Part shown: positions 45,987 through 55,062 of the stretch, piece after piece
How positions within the stretch are numbered: position 1 is the first letter of the stretch
How the letters are laid out: each line of letters begins with the position of its first letter
NCBI RefSeq assembly: GCF_009674535.1
Contig: NZ_WKJK01000004.1
Location: forward strand, 372,001 to 436,000
Direction of reading: 5' to 3'
DNA from: Duganella guangzhouensis
Lineage (GTDB): Bacteria; Pseudomonadota; Gammaproteobacteria; Burkholderiales; Burkholderiaceae_D
DNA length: 64,000 nt
Translations under genes and position numbers: made by a program
The notes under the pieces: generated by a model
Database searches by the model: none
What the model saw: only the letters and a program-made list of their open reading frames with translations
What the model was told of the DNA's origin: nothing

Positions 45987-48062
45987 GTGAGCCATCCATC
46001 TCCTACTCTGCCGGTGGCGGAGCCGGCCGGCGCGCCATTTGATCCGGCGGCGTTGGCGCGGTTGGCCAACGAGCTGTTCCAGGCATCGCCTGGCGCGGCC
46101 GGCGTGCCGCAAGCGCCGTTCAACACGCCGGTTGGCGTGCACGGCGTGCAGGCGCCGGGCAATATCGCGCCGCCGGGTTCGCCGCTGGTCAGCCCGGCCG
46201 GCTTCGGCCCCGGCGTGCCGGGCACGCCGATCCCGCAAGGGCAACTGCCAGGCACCAATCTGATTCCAGCGTCGCCGACCCAAGTGCTGTCGCTGGGCAA
46301 CCGCGCACCGGCATTGGCGCCGGCCGCGCAGGCTGGCAACGGCGTGCCGGACAAGGTCTACAGCAGCCTGCCGGCGTACGAACCGCGCAGCGGCAGCAGC
46401 GTGCTGGGCGTGCCGGAGGCTGTGGGCGCGGATGCGCCGTCGGCTGGCGCGTCGCCGTTCTACTTCCTCAACGAGCGCTACGGCCAGCCTGGCACCGGTG
46501 CCAGTCAGGGTAGCGCCGCGTCGTCCACCGCGCTGCCGCCGGGCGCCGCCTATCCGGAAGCCAGCCTGTATCCAGCGCCGCCGTTGGGTCTGCGCGAACT
46601 GAGTTCGCCACCGGCCACCGGCCTGCCGGGCACGCAAGCGTTGGCGCCAGCCTCCGCCGCAGCCAGCGCGCCTGGCGGCTCGGGCATCCCCGGCGCCAGC
46701 GCCGCCACCTCGCACGCCACGCCATCGGCCACCGACCGTCCACAATACTACTTTGTAGACGCCGTGGTGCTGCCGAGCGGCTACGTGACGCCACCCAAGC
46801 CGCAACCGCACGCCACCGTGCCGCTGGCTGGCGGCGATCGTCATCCGCCGTTCGACGTGCACGCCGTGCGGCGCGATTTCCCGGTGCTGCAGGAGCGCGT
46901 CAACGGCCGTCAGCTGGTTTGGTTCGACAACGCCGCCACCACCCACAAGCCGCAGTCGGTGATCGACCGCATCGCCTACTTCTACCAGCACGAGAACTCC
47001 AACATCCACCGTGCCGCGCATGAACTGGCGGCGCGCGCCACCGATGCCTACGAAGGCGCGCGCGAACGCGTCAAGCGCTTCATCAACGCACCGGATGTCA
47101 ACGAAGTCATCTTCGTGCGCGGTACCACCGAGGCGATCAACCTGGTGGCCAAGAGCTGGGGCGCGCAGCACATCGGCGAGGGCGACGAAATCATCGTCTC
47201 CAATCTGGAGCACCATGCCAACATCGTACCGTGGCAACAGCTGGCCGCCGCCAAGGGCGCCAAGCTGCGCGTGATACCAGTCGACGACAGCGGCCAGATT
47301 CTGCTGGACGAATACCGCAAGCTGCTCAACGACCGCACCAAGCTGGTGTCGATCACCCAGGTGTCGAACGCGCTGGGCACGGTCACGCCGGTCAAGGAGA
47401 TCGTCGAACTGGCGCACCGCGCCGGCGCCAAGGCGCTGGTCGATGGCGCGCAATCGGTATCGCACATGCGGGTCGACGTGCAGGATCTGGGGGCCGACTT
47501 CTTCGTCTTCTCCGGCCACAAAGTGTTCGGTCCGACCGGCATCGGCGTGGTGTGGGGCAAGCGAGAAGTGCTGGAAGACATGCCGCCATGGCAGGGCGGC
47601 GGCAACATGATCGCCGACGTCACGTTTGAAAGAACCGTGTTCCAGCCGATCCCCAACAAGTTCGAAGCCGGCACCGGCAACATCGCCGATGCGGTGGGCT
47701 TGGGCGCGGCGATCGACTACGTCAACCGTGTCGGCATCGAAAACATCGCCCGTTACGAGCATGACCTGCTGGTGTACGGCACCGCGCAACTGCAGGACAT
47801 CAAAGGCGTGCGCCTGGTTGGTACCGCAGCCAACAAAGCCAGCGTGCTGTCGTTCGTGTTGGCCGGCTACAGCACCGAAGAAGTCGGCAAAGCGCTGAAC
47901 GAAGAAGGCATCGCCGTGCGCACGGGTCACCACTGCGCACAGCCGATCCTGCGTCGCTTCGGGCTCGAAACCACGGTACGGCCGTCGCTGGCGTTCTACA
48001 ACACCTTCGACGAAATCGACCGCCTGGCGACCGTAGTCCGCCGCCTGGCCGGCCAGCGTTAA
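45987..48062 (+). CDS. Encapsulin cargo cysteine desulfurase with long disordered N-terminus
   Basis: The 691-residue product has a GTG start with AAGG 6 nt upstream. Residues 1-288 are rich in Ala, Gly and Pro with almost no hydrophobic core and hold short ordered-looking islands: FDPAALARLANELFQ (18-32), FYFLNERY (158-165) and YYFVD (254-258). Residues ~289-691 form a SufS-type enzyme, with PLP Lys512 in SGHKVFGPTGIG and catalytic Cys650 in RTGHHCAQP. It frees sulfur from cysteine as a persulfide. The N-terminal extension corresponds to the domain that loads desulfurase cargo into family 2A cages. A family A palindrome begins 4 nt after the stop. Confidence 0.93.
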   Translation: MSHPSPTLPVAEPAGAPFDPAALARLANELFQASPGAAGVPQAPFNTPVGVHGVQAPGNIAPPGSPLVSPAGFGPGVPGTPIPQGQLPGTNLIPASPTQVLSLGNRAPALAPAAQAGNGVPDKVYSSLPAYEPRSGSSVLGVPEAVGADAPSAGASPFYFLNERYGQPGTGASQGSAASSTALPPGAAYPEASLYPAPPLGLRELSSPPATGLPGTQALAPASAAASAPGGSGIPGASAATSHATPSATDRPQYYFVDAVVLPSGYVTPPKPQPHATVPLAGGDRHPPFDVHAVRRDFPVLQERVNGRQLVWFDNAATTHKPQSVIDRIAYFYQHENSNIHRAAHELAARATDAYEGARERVKRFINAPDVNEVIFVRGTTEAINLVAKSWGAQHIGEGDEIIVSNLEHHANIVPWQQLAAAKGAKLRVIPVDDSGQILLDEYRKLLNDRTKLVSITQVSNALGTVTPVKEIVELAHRAGAKALVDGAQSVSHMRVDVQDLGADFFVFSGHKVFGPTGIGVVWGKREVLEDMPPWQGGGNMIADVTFERTVFQPIPNKFEAGTGNIADAVGLGAAIDYVNRVGIENIARYEHDLLVYGTAQLQDIKGVRLVGTAANKASVLSFVLAGYSTEEVGKALNEEGIAVRTGHHCAQPILRRFGLETTVRPSLAFYNTFDEIDRLATVVRRLAGQR

Positions 48063-48065
48063 ACC

Positions 48066-48153
48066 CCGGGGTCAATCCTCCCAAAGCTACACGGGCTCTA
48101 CCGTAGCGGAACGCTACGGTAGAGCCCGTGTAGCTTTGGGAGGATTGCCCCCC
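48066..48153. repeat. Family A long palindrome, copy 3
   Basis: Perfect 36-bp arms (48073-48108 and 48112-48147) around GAA. It fills the gap between the desulfurase stop and the convergent coiled-coil gene stop (48154). It forms the right edge of the encapsulin operon. Confidence 0.93.
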
Positions 48154-48732
48154 TTATTTTTTGCGGGTGCGGATGGCGTTGATTTGTTTGAGCTCTTTGT
48201 CGTTGGCGTTGGCCAGTAGTGCTTCGTGGGCTTTGCCCAGCTCGATGTAGTGGGCTTGTTCGGGTGTCAGCGCTTGGCCGCGTAGTGCCCAGCTGGTCAA
48301 CCATCCGGTCAGCAGGCAGCACAGTAGTACCAGCACGGTGTAGACGGCGATCCAGGCGCCGGTTTTGAATTGCAGCAGGTTGAGGGCGGCGCCGGTCTTG
48401 CGCGCGGCCTCGGTGGCGCTGCTCAGTTGTGTCACCATGTCGGCCACTGCGGCTTGGGTGGCGATGGTGGCGGCCTGGCTGGCTTGCTGCGCGGCGGTGT
48501 TGGCGATTTGCTGCGCTTCGGCGTTTAGCGCGACGGCGTCGGCGATTTTGCTGTCGATCTGGCTCAGGCCGGCATTGGCCAGCCGGACCAGCTTGTCGCA
48601 GTTGGCGATCTGCCGCGTGACGTTGGCCACTTCGCCATGAAACCGTTCCACTTCTTTGGCGTGGGCGTCGAGCTTGTCTTGGAAGAGGTCGGCTTGGTTC
48701 ATGGCGCGGGCGGCAAGTGGCGATGCCGCCAT
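48154..48732 (-). CDS. Coiled-coil membrane protein, hypothetical
   Basis: The 192-residue product has a helical, Ala/Gln-rich coiled-coil first half (LDAHAKEVERFHGEVANV, AQQIANTAAQQASQAATIA), one membrane segment near residues 128-147 (AVYTVLVLLCCLLTGWLTSW) and a basic C-terminus. It resembles mobilisation- or plasmid-type small membrane proteins only in general shape. An ATG at 48702 is an alternative start. It follows the lysR gene by 8 nt. Function unknown. Confidence 0.65.
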   Translation of the reverse strand: MAASPLAARAMNQADLFQDKLDAHAKEVERFHGEVANVTRQIANCDKLVRLANAGLSQIDSKIADAVALNAEAQQIANTAAQQASQAATIATQAAVADMVTQLSSATEAARKTGAALNLLQFKTGAWIAVYTVLVLLCCLLTGWLTSWALRGQALTPEQAHYIELGKAHEALLANANDKELKQINAIRTRKK

Positions 48733-48740
48733 GATACCGC

Positions 48741-49622
48741 TTACGCGGCCTGAACGATATGCGCCAGCGCCTGTGCCGCCCGGCTCTGGTGGCGCTGGCG
48801 ATGATGCAGCAGCGAAAATGGTCTTGGCGGCAAATCAAGGTTGGCCCGGCACAGCAGTCCGGCCTGCAGATGCGGCGCCACCACCAGTTCGGACGCCACC
48901 GCCGCATACGGCCCGGCCAGCACCGCGCTGCGTACCGCTTCGTTGGACGGCAGCGCCAGCGCTACCTTCAGCTGCGATGGCGTGATGTCCAGCGCCGCCA
49001 GCCGCGCTTCAAACGCCGAGCGCGTGCCCGAGCCTTGTTCGCGCATGATCCATTCGGCGTCCAGCAGCGCGGCGCGGTCCAGCGCGCGGCCATCGGCCCA
49101 CGCGTGGTCGGGCGCCACCACGATCGTGATGTGGTCGTCGCCCAGTGGCGTCACTACCAGTTCCGGCTCGTCGACACCGTCTTCCACCAGTCCCAGATCG
49201 GCGGTGCCGTCGCGCACCGCTTGCGCCACGCTGCTGGTGTTGCCGATGGTGAGGCTGAGCGCGATCAGCGGATATTGCCGGTGAAACGCCAGCAGCAGCG
49301 GCGGCAGCCAGTAGCTGGCGATGGTCTGACTGGCGTGTACCGCCAGCGTGCCGCGCTGCAGCCCGGCCAGTTCGGCCAGCGCCATTTCGGCGTTGCGGGC
49401 GGCGGCCAACGTGGCGCGCGCCTTGGTCAGAAACTGACGGCCGGCGTCGTTGAGCTGGATGCCGCGACCCATGCGGTGAAACAGCGGGGTGTCGTAGCGC
49501 TCTTCCAGCGCGCGGATCGAGGCGCTGACCGCCGACGGCGTCAACGCCAGCGCGTCGGCCGCCTGCGTCAGGTGTTCGCGCTCGGCGACGGCGATGAAAA
49601 TGCGCAGTTGTTCCAGCGTCAT
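48741..49622 (-). CDS. LysR family regulator (YeiE-like)
   Basis: The 293-residue product has the LysR winged helix (MTLEQLRIFIAVAEREHLTQ, AADALALTPSAVSASIRALE) and a periplasmic-binding-like effector domain (GTLAVHASQTIASYWLPPLL). It lies 9 nt after a YeiH-type transporter gene on the same strand. In enterobacteria the neighbouring YeiE regulator senses sulfite and controls yeiH, so a sulfur-oxyanion signal is a reasonable inference. Confidence 0.9.
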   Translation of the reverse strand: MTLEQLRIFIAVAEREHLTQAADALALTPSAVSASIRALEERYDTPLFHRMGRGIQLNDAGRQFLTKARATLAAARNAEMALAELAGLQRGTLAVHASQTIASYWLPPLLLAFHRQYPLIALSLTIGNTSSVAQAVRDGTADLGLVEDGVDEPELVVTPLGDDHITIVVAPDHAWADGRALDRAALLDAEWIMREQGSGTRSAFEARLAALDITPSQLKVALALPSNEAVRSAVLAGPYAAVASELVVAPHLQAGLLCRANLDLPPRPFSLLHHRQRHQSRAAQALAHIVQAA

Positions 49623-49631
49623 GCGAATTCC

Positions 49632-50636
49632 TTAAGCGATAGACAGAAAATGGATCAGGCCGAGGCTGATCGCACACAGCACCAGTAGCGACAGCACCAC
49701 CACCATGGTAACCCGGCCACCGGCGCGCAGCACGCTGCGGGCGTCGACGCCCAGACCGAGCGCGGCCATCGACATCACGGTCAGCGCATCGGCCGCGTGC
49801 TGGGTGGGTGCCAGCACGGCGTGCGGGATCAGGTCGAAAGTGCGCAGCGCCATCAGCGCCAGGAAGCCGAGAATGAACCACGGCACCAGCTGCGACAACT
49901 GCGGCCGCTGGCGTTCGGCGCGCGGGCCGAACAGTGACAGCAGCAACACCACCGGTCCCAGCATCATCACCCGTACCAGCTTGACCAGCGTGCCGACGTG
50001 GGCGCTGCTCAGCGACACCGCGCTGGTGGCGGCCAGCACCTGCGGCACGGCGTACACTGTGAGGCCGGCAAACACGCCGTACTGCATGGCCGACAGCGAC
50101 AGCAGCGGCATCGCCAGCGGCAGAGCCAGCACCACCAGCACGCCCAGCACGGCGGTGAAGGAAATTGAGGCGGCCACGTCTTGGCCATCGGCGTCAATGA
50201 CGGGCGCGACGGCGGCGATGGCCGAGTTGCCGCAGATGGAGTTACCGCAGGCGATCAGAATCGCCAGCTTGGCCGGCAGACCGCTGAGGCGGCCGATGGC
50301 GTAGCTGCTGACTATCGCCAGCACCACCACACCGGCGATGCCGGCTAGCAGCATCCAGCCCTTGGCCAGTAGCGATCCCGCGCTGACCGATGCGCCCAGC
50401 AGCAGCACCGCCAGTTCCAGCAACGTCTTGGCGCTGAACTGGATGCCGGCCGCGCCGCGCGTCCAAAGCGCCGAGGCCGGCGTCAGCGTGCGCAGGCTGG
50501 TGCCAAGCACGATCGCCAGCACCAGGCTTTCCAGCCAGGCGCGGCCAAACAATGCGCTTTCCAGGTGTTCAAGGCCGACGGCGGCGGCGGTGACCGCCGC
50601 GCACAGCAGCAGTCCGGGCAGGATGTTGGCACGCAT
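49632..50636 (-). CDS. yeiH: YeiH/UPF0324 family transporter (putative sulfate/sulfite exporter)
   Basis: The 334-residue product has about ten membrane helices and the UPF0324 pattern (GTSLRTLTPASALWTRGAAG, LIACGNSICGNSAIAAVAPV, LTVYAVPQVLAA). Members are annotated as putative sulfate exporters, with weak experimental support. Its place 1.6 kb from the encapsulin operon, with a YeiE-like regulator, adds to a sulfur theme. Confidence 0.88.
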   Translation of the reverse strand: MRANILPGLLLCAAVTAAAVGLEHLESALFGRAWLESLVLAIVLGTSLRTLTPASALWTRGAAGIQFSAKTLLELAVLLLGASVSAGSLLAKGWMLLAGIAGVVVLAIVSSYAIGRLSGLPAKLAILIACGNSICGNSAIAAVAPVIDADGQDVAASISFTAVLGVLVVLALPLAMPLLSLSAMQYGVFAGLTVYAVPQVLAATSAVSLSSAHVGTLVKLVRVMMLGPVVLLLSLFGPRAERQRPQLSQLVPWFILGFLALMALRTFDLIPHAVLAPTQHAADALTVMSMAALGLGVDARSVLRAGGRVTMVVVLSLLVLCAISLGLIHFLSIA

Positions 50637-50792
50637 TTCGCGCTCTCTTATTCAAATTCCGAATAAGCAAAGTATGAAAGCGTATGGCTATGCAGTCCAT
50701 TGATATGTTCTGCACAAATTGTTCGATTTAATAAAACAATCGCCCGGCGCGACCAAGTGGCCGGCGCCGGGCGAGAGCTGAGACGCGGAGGA

Positions 50793-52739
50793 TTAGCCCA
50801 GCGTCAAGGTCAGCGTGGTGGCGCCGTAGGTCGCGGTCACGCTGCTGAAGCCGTCCACCGAGACGGTGGTGAAGCGGCCTTTCAGGCTACCTGCGGTCAG
50901 CACGGTCAGCACAGTGCCGGCTTTCGGCGCATAGCCGCTGGCGAACTTGATGCGCAGCGTGCCGCCGGCGATGGTGGCGGTGCCGGCCACGGTCAGCGTG
51001 CCCTGGCTACCGGCGGCGGCGCCACCGACATCCAGTTCCAGCACGGTGCTGCCGCTCAGCTGGGTGTACTTGCCGGCCAGCTTGACCGCGCTGCTGGCGT
51101 TGGAGACCAGCGTGCCGCCGCTGTTGTAGACGTCGCCGGCGCCGAAGGCGGCCGTCGACTCACCGGTCAAGGTGCCGGCGGTCAGCTCGGTGCCGCCGGT
51201 CCAGGTGTTGGCGCCGGCCAGTTTCAGCGTGCCCGTACCTTGCTTGATCAGCTTGCCGCTACCGCTGATGTTGTTGCGCCAGCGGTCGGCCGCGTTGAAG
51301 CCGCCCTTGCTGGCGTCCATGGCGATGGTGACGTTGCCGCTGAACGCGCCGTAGCCGTCGGCCGCCGCGAACAGGTTCAGACGGCCCCAGCCTTCGGAAT
51401 CATCCGACACCGGATAGCCGGATGCCAGCGCGGTGGTTTTCAGCACCACGCGGCGCTGGGCGTCGCTCAGGTAAGGTTGACGGGTTTCCAGCAGCACCTC
51501 GGCGCCTTTCGGTACCACGGCAGTCGCGGTGGTGCTGGCGATCTGCGCGAAGCCGAAGGTCAGGCGGCGGCTGTAGTTGGTCTTGTTGGTGGCGTAGTCG
51601 GCGAAGCGGTCGGTGGCGGTGGTGCCCGATTGCGCGTAAGCCGCGAAGGTGTCGGCGGTGGTGCCGGTGGCGGCGATCAGCGCGGTGTGTGCCTGGGTCA
51701 CGGCGGCCGCTTTCTTGGCGGCGTTGGTGCTGTCGTACAGGTTGGCGGCGGCGGTGGCGGTGCCGAGGATACGGCCGCCGATCACGTCGGTTGGCGAGTG
51801 CATGCCGGCGATGATGCGCATCTCGCCCAGCTCCAGGCCGCGGCTCAGAATTTCCTGATAGCGTTCCGGCAGCGCGTAGGCCATGGCGATGGTGTCGCGC
51901 ACCGCTTCGGCGGTGTGGCCGCTCGGGAAGCCGCCGTCGGTGGCCGGGGTGGTGCTCTTGGCCGGCACCAGCGTCGGCAGCAGTACCACGCTGCTGCTCC
52001 AGCGGTACGGACGTGCATATTTGTAGAAGCGCTTGGCCGGTTCGGTCGAAGCGTTGTTGCCGACCAGGTTGACCAGGTCGACCACATTGCCGAAGGTGGT
52101 GTTGGTGGTGCTGCCGACGCCGGTGTTGTTGCCGCTGTCGTTGTACAGCACGGTGGTGGCGTCCGAGGCCACCGAGGTGATGCTGGTGGTCTGCTGGGCG
52201 GCGGTGCGCCAGGCGTTGGTCAGCGGGCCCAGGCCGTCGGTCACGCTGTAGCCCTTGCCACGGCGGTCATCCAGATAGGCTTGCACGGCCTGGTCGGCGG
52301 TGCGGTTGGTGGTGGCGTTGATCACATAGTTGATGTTGGCCTGGTGCACGGTGCTGTTGGCAATGGTGCCGTCCGGCGTGCCATCGCCCGGCACGCCGGT
52401 CCAGGTCGATGCGACCACGGCCGGGAAGCTGTCAACCGCTGGCGCGGTGACGCCGGCGTCGACGATTTGGGTCAGCGGTTTCCAGATGTCGAGGAAGCCG
52501 CCCAGCACGCGCACGCCGGCGTTGGTGGCCAGGGTCGCATAGCGGGCGTCGCCGCGCTGGTTGGTGGCGACGGTGTCGACAAACGCGGTGGCGCTTGGCA
52601 CGGCGACGGTTTCCGCCGCGCCCTGGTCGGCGGGCGCGGCCGGGATGACCAGTGGCTCGTCTTCAATATTGGAGCCGCAGGCGGTCAACGCCAGGGCGAT
52701 GCTCAGGGCCAGCAGGTGAGGGCGGGTAGGCAGTTGCAT
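50793..52739 (-). CDS. PAP2 acid phosphatase with autotransporter-type beta repeat, lipoprotein
   Basis: The 648-residue product starts with a lipoprotein signal (LSIALALTACGS). The PAP2 core is complete: KRFYKYARPYRW, GGFPSGHTAEAV and SRGLELGEMRIIAGMHSPTD hold the KxxxxxxRP, PSGH and SRxxxxxHxxxD motifs. From about residue 470 a passenger-associated strand repeat appears (LIKQGTGTLKLAGANTWTGG, TELTAGTLTGES), a motif normally seen in autotransporter passengers. No beta-barrel follows. The protein is likely periplasmic or outer-surface and hydrolyses a phosphomonoester. Confidence 0.88.
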   Translation of the reverse strand: MQLPTRPHLLALSIALALTACGSNIEDEPLVIPAAPADQGAAETVAVPSATAFVDTVATNQRGDARYATLATNAGVRVLGGFLDIWKPLTQIVDAGVTAPAVDSFPAVVASTWTGVPGDGTPDGTIANSTVHQANINYVINATTNRTADQAVQAYLDDRRGKGYSVTDGLGPLTNAWRTAAQQTTSITSVASDATTVLYNDSGNNTGVGSTTNTTFGNVVDLVNLVGNNASTEPAKRFYKYARPYRWSSSVVLLPTLVPAKSTTPATDGGFPSGHTAEAVRDTIAMAYALPERYQEILSRGLELGEMRIIAGMHSPTDVIGGRILGTATAAANLYDSTNAAKKAAAVTQAHTALIAATGTTADTFAAYAQSGTTATDRFADYATNKTNYSRRLTFGFAQIASTTATAVVPKGAEVLLETRQPYLSDAQRRVVLKTTALASGYPVSDDSEGWGRLNLFAAADGYGAFSGNVTIAMDASKGGFNAADRWRNNISGSGKLIKQGTGTLKLAGANTWTGGTELTAGTLTGESTAAFGAGDVYNSGGTLVSNASSAVKLAGKYTQLSGSTVLELDVGGAAAGSQGTLTVAGTATIAGGTLRIKFASGYAPKAGTVLTVLTAGSLKGRFTTVSVDGFSSVTATYGATTLTLTLG

Positions 52740-52872
52740 GTCAAATCCGTTGTCAGATGTAAAAAGGCAACAGACTAATGAGCGGATATGACATGCCGAT
52801 TACGCACCACGAGTGGTATCGCTTCCAGCGCAAAAAATTATTGCTGGCGCTGGAAACGTTATAGCTCGCGGT

Positions 52873-54921
52873 TCAGCGTAGCGGTGTGAGGCGGATTGCC
52901 TGGCCGCCGCCGGGTGCCAATTTCAGTGTCAACACGCTGGCGGCGGTCACCGTTTTTTTCTCGATGACGAGGTCGTAGCGGTGCTTGTTGCGGTAATCGG
53001 CCTGTGGGCCGTCGCGGTAGATTTCGGCCGTGTAGCGCTTGCCTGCATCGAGGAAGCTCAGCGGCAGCGACAGCGTGCGCGCCTTGCCGTCGGTAATCGA
53101 GCCGACATACCAGTCGTCCGAGCGGCGGTCCTTGCGGGCGATGGTCGCGTACTCGCCCAGTTGGCCGTGCAGCACGCGGGTATCGGACCAATCGGTCGGC
53201 ACGTCCTTGATGAACTGGAAGGGACCGGGATATTTCTCGTAGTTTTCGATCAGATCGGCCGCCATCACCACCGGCGAATAAATCACCACAAAGCTGGCCA
53301 GCTGCTTGGCCTGAGTCGAATTGATCGGGCGGCCTTTGACGCCCTCCAGGCTGAGGATGCCCGGCGTGTAATCCATCGGCCCGCTCAGCATGCGCGTGAA
53401 CACCAGATTGACCTCATGGTCGACGCTGTTGATCGGGTTGCCCCAGGCGTTGTACTCCATGCCGCGCGCGCCCTCGCGCGAAATCCAGTTCGGGTAGGTG
53501 CGGCGCAGGCCGGTGTCCTTGATCGGCTCGTGGGTATCGATCGCCAGTTTGTAGCGCGCGGCTTCGGTCACCGCCTTCAGGTAATGGCGCGCGCCTTCCT
53601 GCGAATCGGTGTAGCCGAAGTGGGTGCTGCCGTTGGGGCCGGGGAACAGCGCGGTGCCGGCATCGGTCACATAGCCGGACTTGATGCTATCCACGCCCAG
53701 CTTCGCGTATAGCTGATAGCCGGCGTCCATCTGCTGCTCGTAGCGGGCGATGTTGCCGCCGGTTTCATGATGGCCGATCAGGCGCACACCCTTGGCGCGC
53801 GCGTAGTCGGTGACGGCCGGCAGATCGAAATCCGGATACGGCTGGGTGAAGCTGAAAGATGAACCGCTACCGGACCAGTTGCCATCCCATCCCAGATTCC
53901 AGCCCTCGACCAGCACGCCACGGAAACCGTTGCGGGCGGCGAAGTCGATATAGCGTTTGGTGTTGGCGGTGGTGGCGCCGTGTTTCGGCCCCGCGCCCCA
54001 GGTGCTCTGCTCCAGATGCATCTCCCACCACACGCCGACAAACTTGCCTGGCTGAACCCAGGACACATCGCCCAGCTTGTTGGGCTCGTTCAGATTCAGC
54101 ACCAGATCGGACATGTAGAGGCCGGCGGCATCATCGGCAATCTGCATGGTGCGCCAAGGCGTGGTGAAGGCGCCGTGGCGCTCGACCGGCGGGCCGAAGG
54201 CGGACGGCGTCAGCTGCGCGCGCAGTGTCTGACCGGCCACCTTGCGCAGCCACATCGACGCGTAATCGACCAGCGCCGCCTCGTGGAAGGCGATATGGGT
54301 GCCATCGGCGGTGCGGATCGTTATTGGCGTATTGGCGGTGCCGACTTCGGCCAGCGGAGTGCGGCGTATTGGATACTCCAGCGCCGCCTTTTCGCCGGCC
54401 TCCTGCCACCAGGCGGTGGCGACGGGCGCGACCACGAACTCGGTCAACTCATCGCTGATCTGCGTCAGCGGCAACTGCGGCTGCTCGGGGAATTCGTAAC
54501 GGAAGCCGACGCCATCGTCGAACACACGGAACACCACAGCCATTTTGCGGCCGTCCTGATCCTTCTGCACCAAGTCGAGACGCAGTTCCTGATAATGATT
54601 GCGGACGAAGCGACGTTCGCCCCAAGGCTGTTCCCAGGTATCGTCATGCGCACTGACGGCGCTTGCGGCCAACGCAAAGCCCTGATCCATCTGCGGCGCG
54701 TTCGCCAGCAAAAAGCCCAGCCGCGACGGCGCGATCAGCAGCTTACCCTTGCGCAACACCTGATACGTCAAGCGGCCGCCATCCTCCAGCTGCACCTTAA
54801 CGCTCAGCGCATGCGAAGGCGAATCAACGCTACCCAGCACCTCCGCATGAAGCGGCGCCCAAGCCGTCAACAACAGGCCACAAAAAAGCGCCCTCAAGGC
54901 GCGCAAAGAAAGATAGCTCAT
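52873..54921 (-). CDS. Glycoside hydrolase family 97 protein (alpha-glucosidase/galactosidase type)
   Basis: The 682-residue product has a signal peptide (LFCGLLLTAWAPLHA). The GH97 order is seen: N-terminal beta-sandwich (VLGSVDSPSHALSVKVQL), TIM barrel (AARNGFRGVLVEGWNLGWDG, GVRLIGHHETGGN, LGVDSIKSGYV) and C-terminal sandwich. Members cleave alpha-glucosidic or alpha-galactosidic bonds in the periplasm. GGAG lies before the ATG. A family B palindrome separates it from the upstream phosphoesterase gene. Confidence 0.93.
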   Translation of the reverse strand: MSYLSLRALRALFCGLLLTAWAPLHAEVLGSVDSPSHALSVKVQLEDGGRLTYQVLRKGKLLIAPSRLGFLLANAPQMDQGFALAASAVSAHDDTWEQPWGERRFVRNHYQELRLDLVQKDQDGRKMAVVFRVFDDGVGFRYEFPEQPQLPLTQISDELTEFVVAPVATAWWQEAGEKAALEYPIRRTPLAEVGTANTPITIRTADGTHIAFHEAALVDYASMWLRKVAGQTLRAQLTPSAFGPPVERHGAFTTPWRTMQIADDAAGLYMSDLVLNLNEPNKLGDVSWVQPGKFVGVWWEMHLEQSTWGAGPKHGATTANTKRYIDFAARNGFRGVLVEGWNLGWDGNWSGSGSSFSFTQPYPDFDLPAVTDYARAKGVRLIGHHETGGNIARYEQQMDAGYQLYAKLGVDSIKSGYVTDAGTALFPGPNGSTHFGYTDSQEGARHYLKAVTEAARYKLAIDTHEPIKDTGLRRTYPNWISREGARGMEYNAWGNPINSVDHEVNLVFTRMLSGPMDYTPGILSLEGVKGRPINSTQAKQLASFVVIYSPVVMAADLIENYEKYPGPFQFIKDVPTDWSDTRVLHGQLGEYATIARKDRRSDDWYVGSITDGKARTLSLPLSFLDAGKRYTAEIYRDGPQADYRNKHRYDLVIEKKTVTAASVLTLKLAPGGGQAIRLTPLR

Positions 54922-54961
54922 AGGTCTCCAAGAAATTGTTTTCCCAGATTCTATGGCAAAA

Positions 54962-55057
54962 ACTCCGGGGTCAGGTCCATCATTTCTACACGAGCCCAGC
55001 TGTAGCCGTACGGCTACAGCTGGGCTCGTGTAGAAATGATGGACCTGACCCCGGAGT
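54962..55057. repeat. Family B long palindrome, copy 1
   Basis: The sequence is a perfect palindrome with 48-bp arms and no loop, centred between 55009 and 55010. Its ends are CTCCGGGGTCAGGTCC and the complement. It lies 5 bp from the phosphoesterase stop and 40 bp from the GH97 start codon, both on the minus strand. Confidence 0.96.
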
Positions 55058-55062
55058 GGGGG

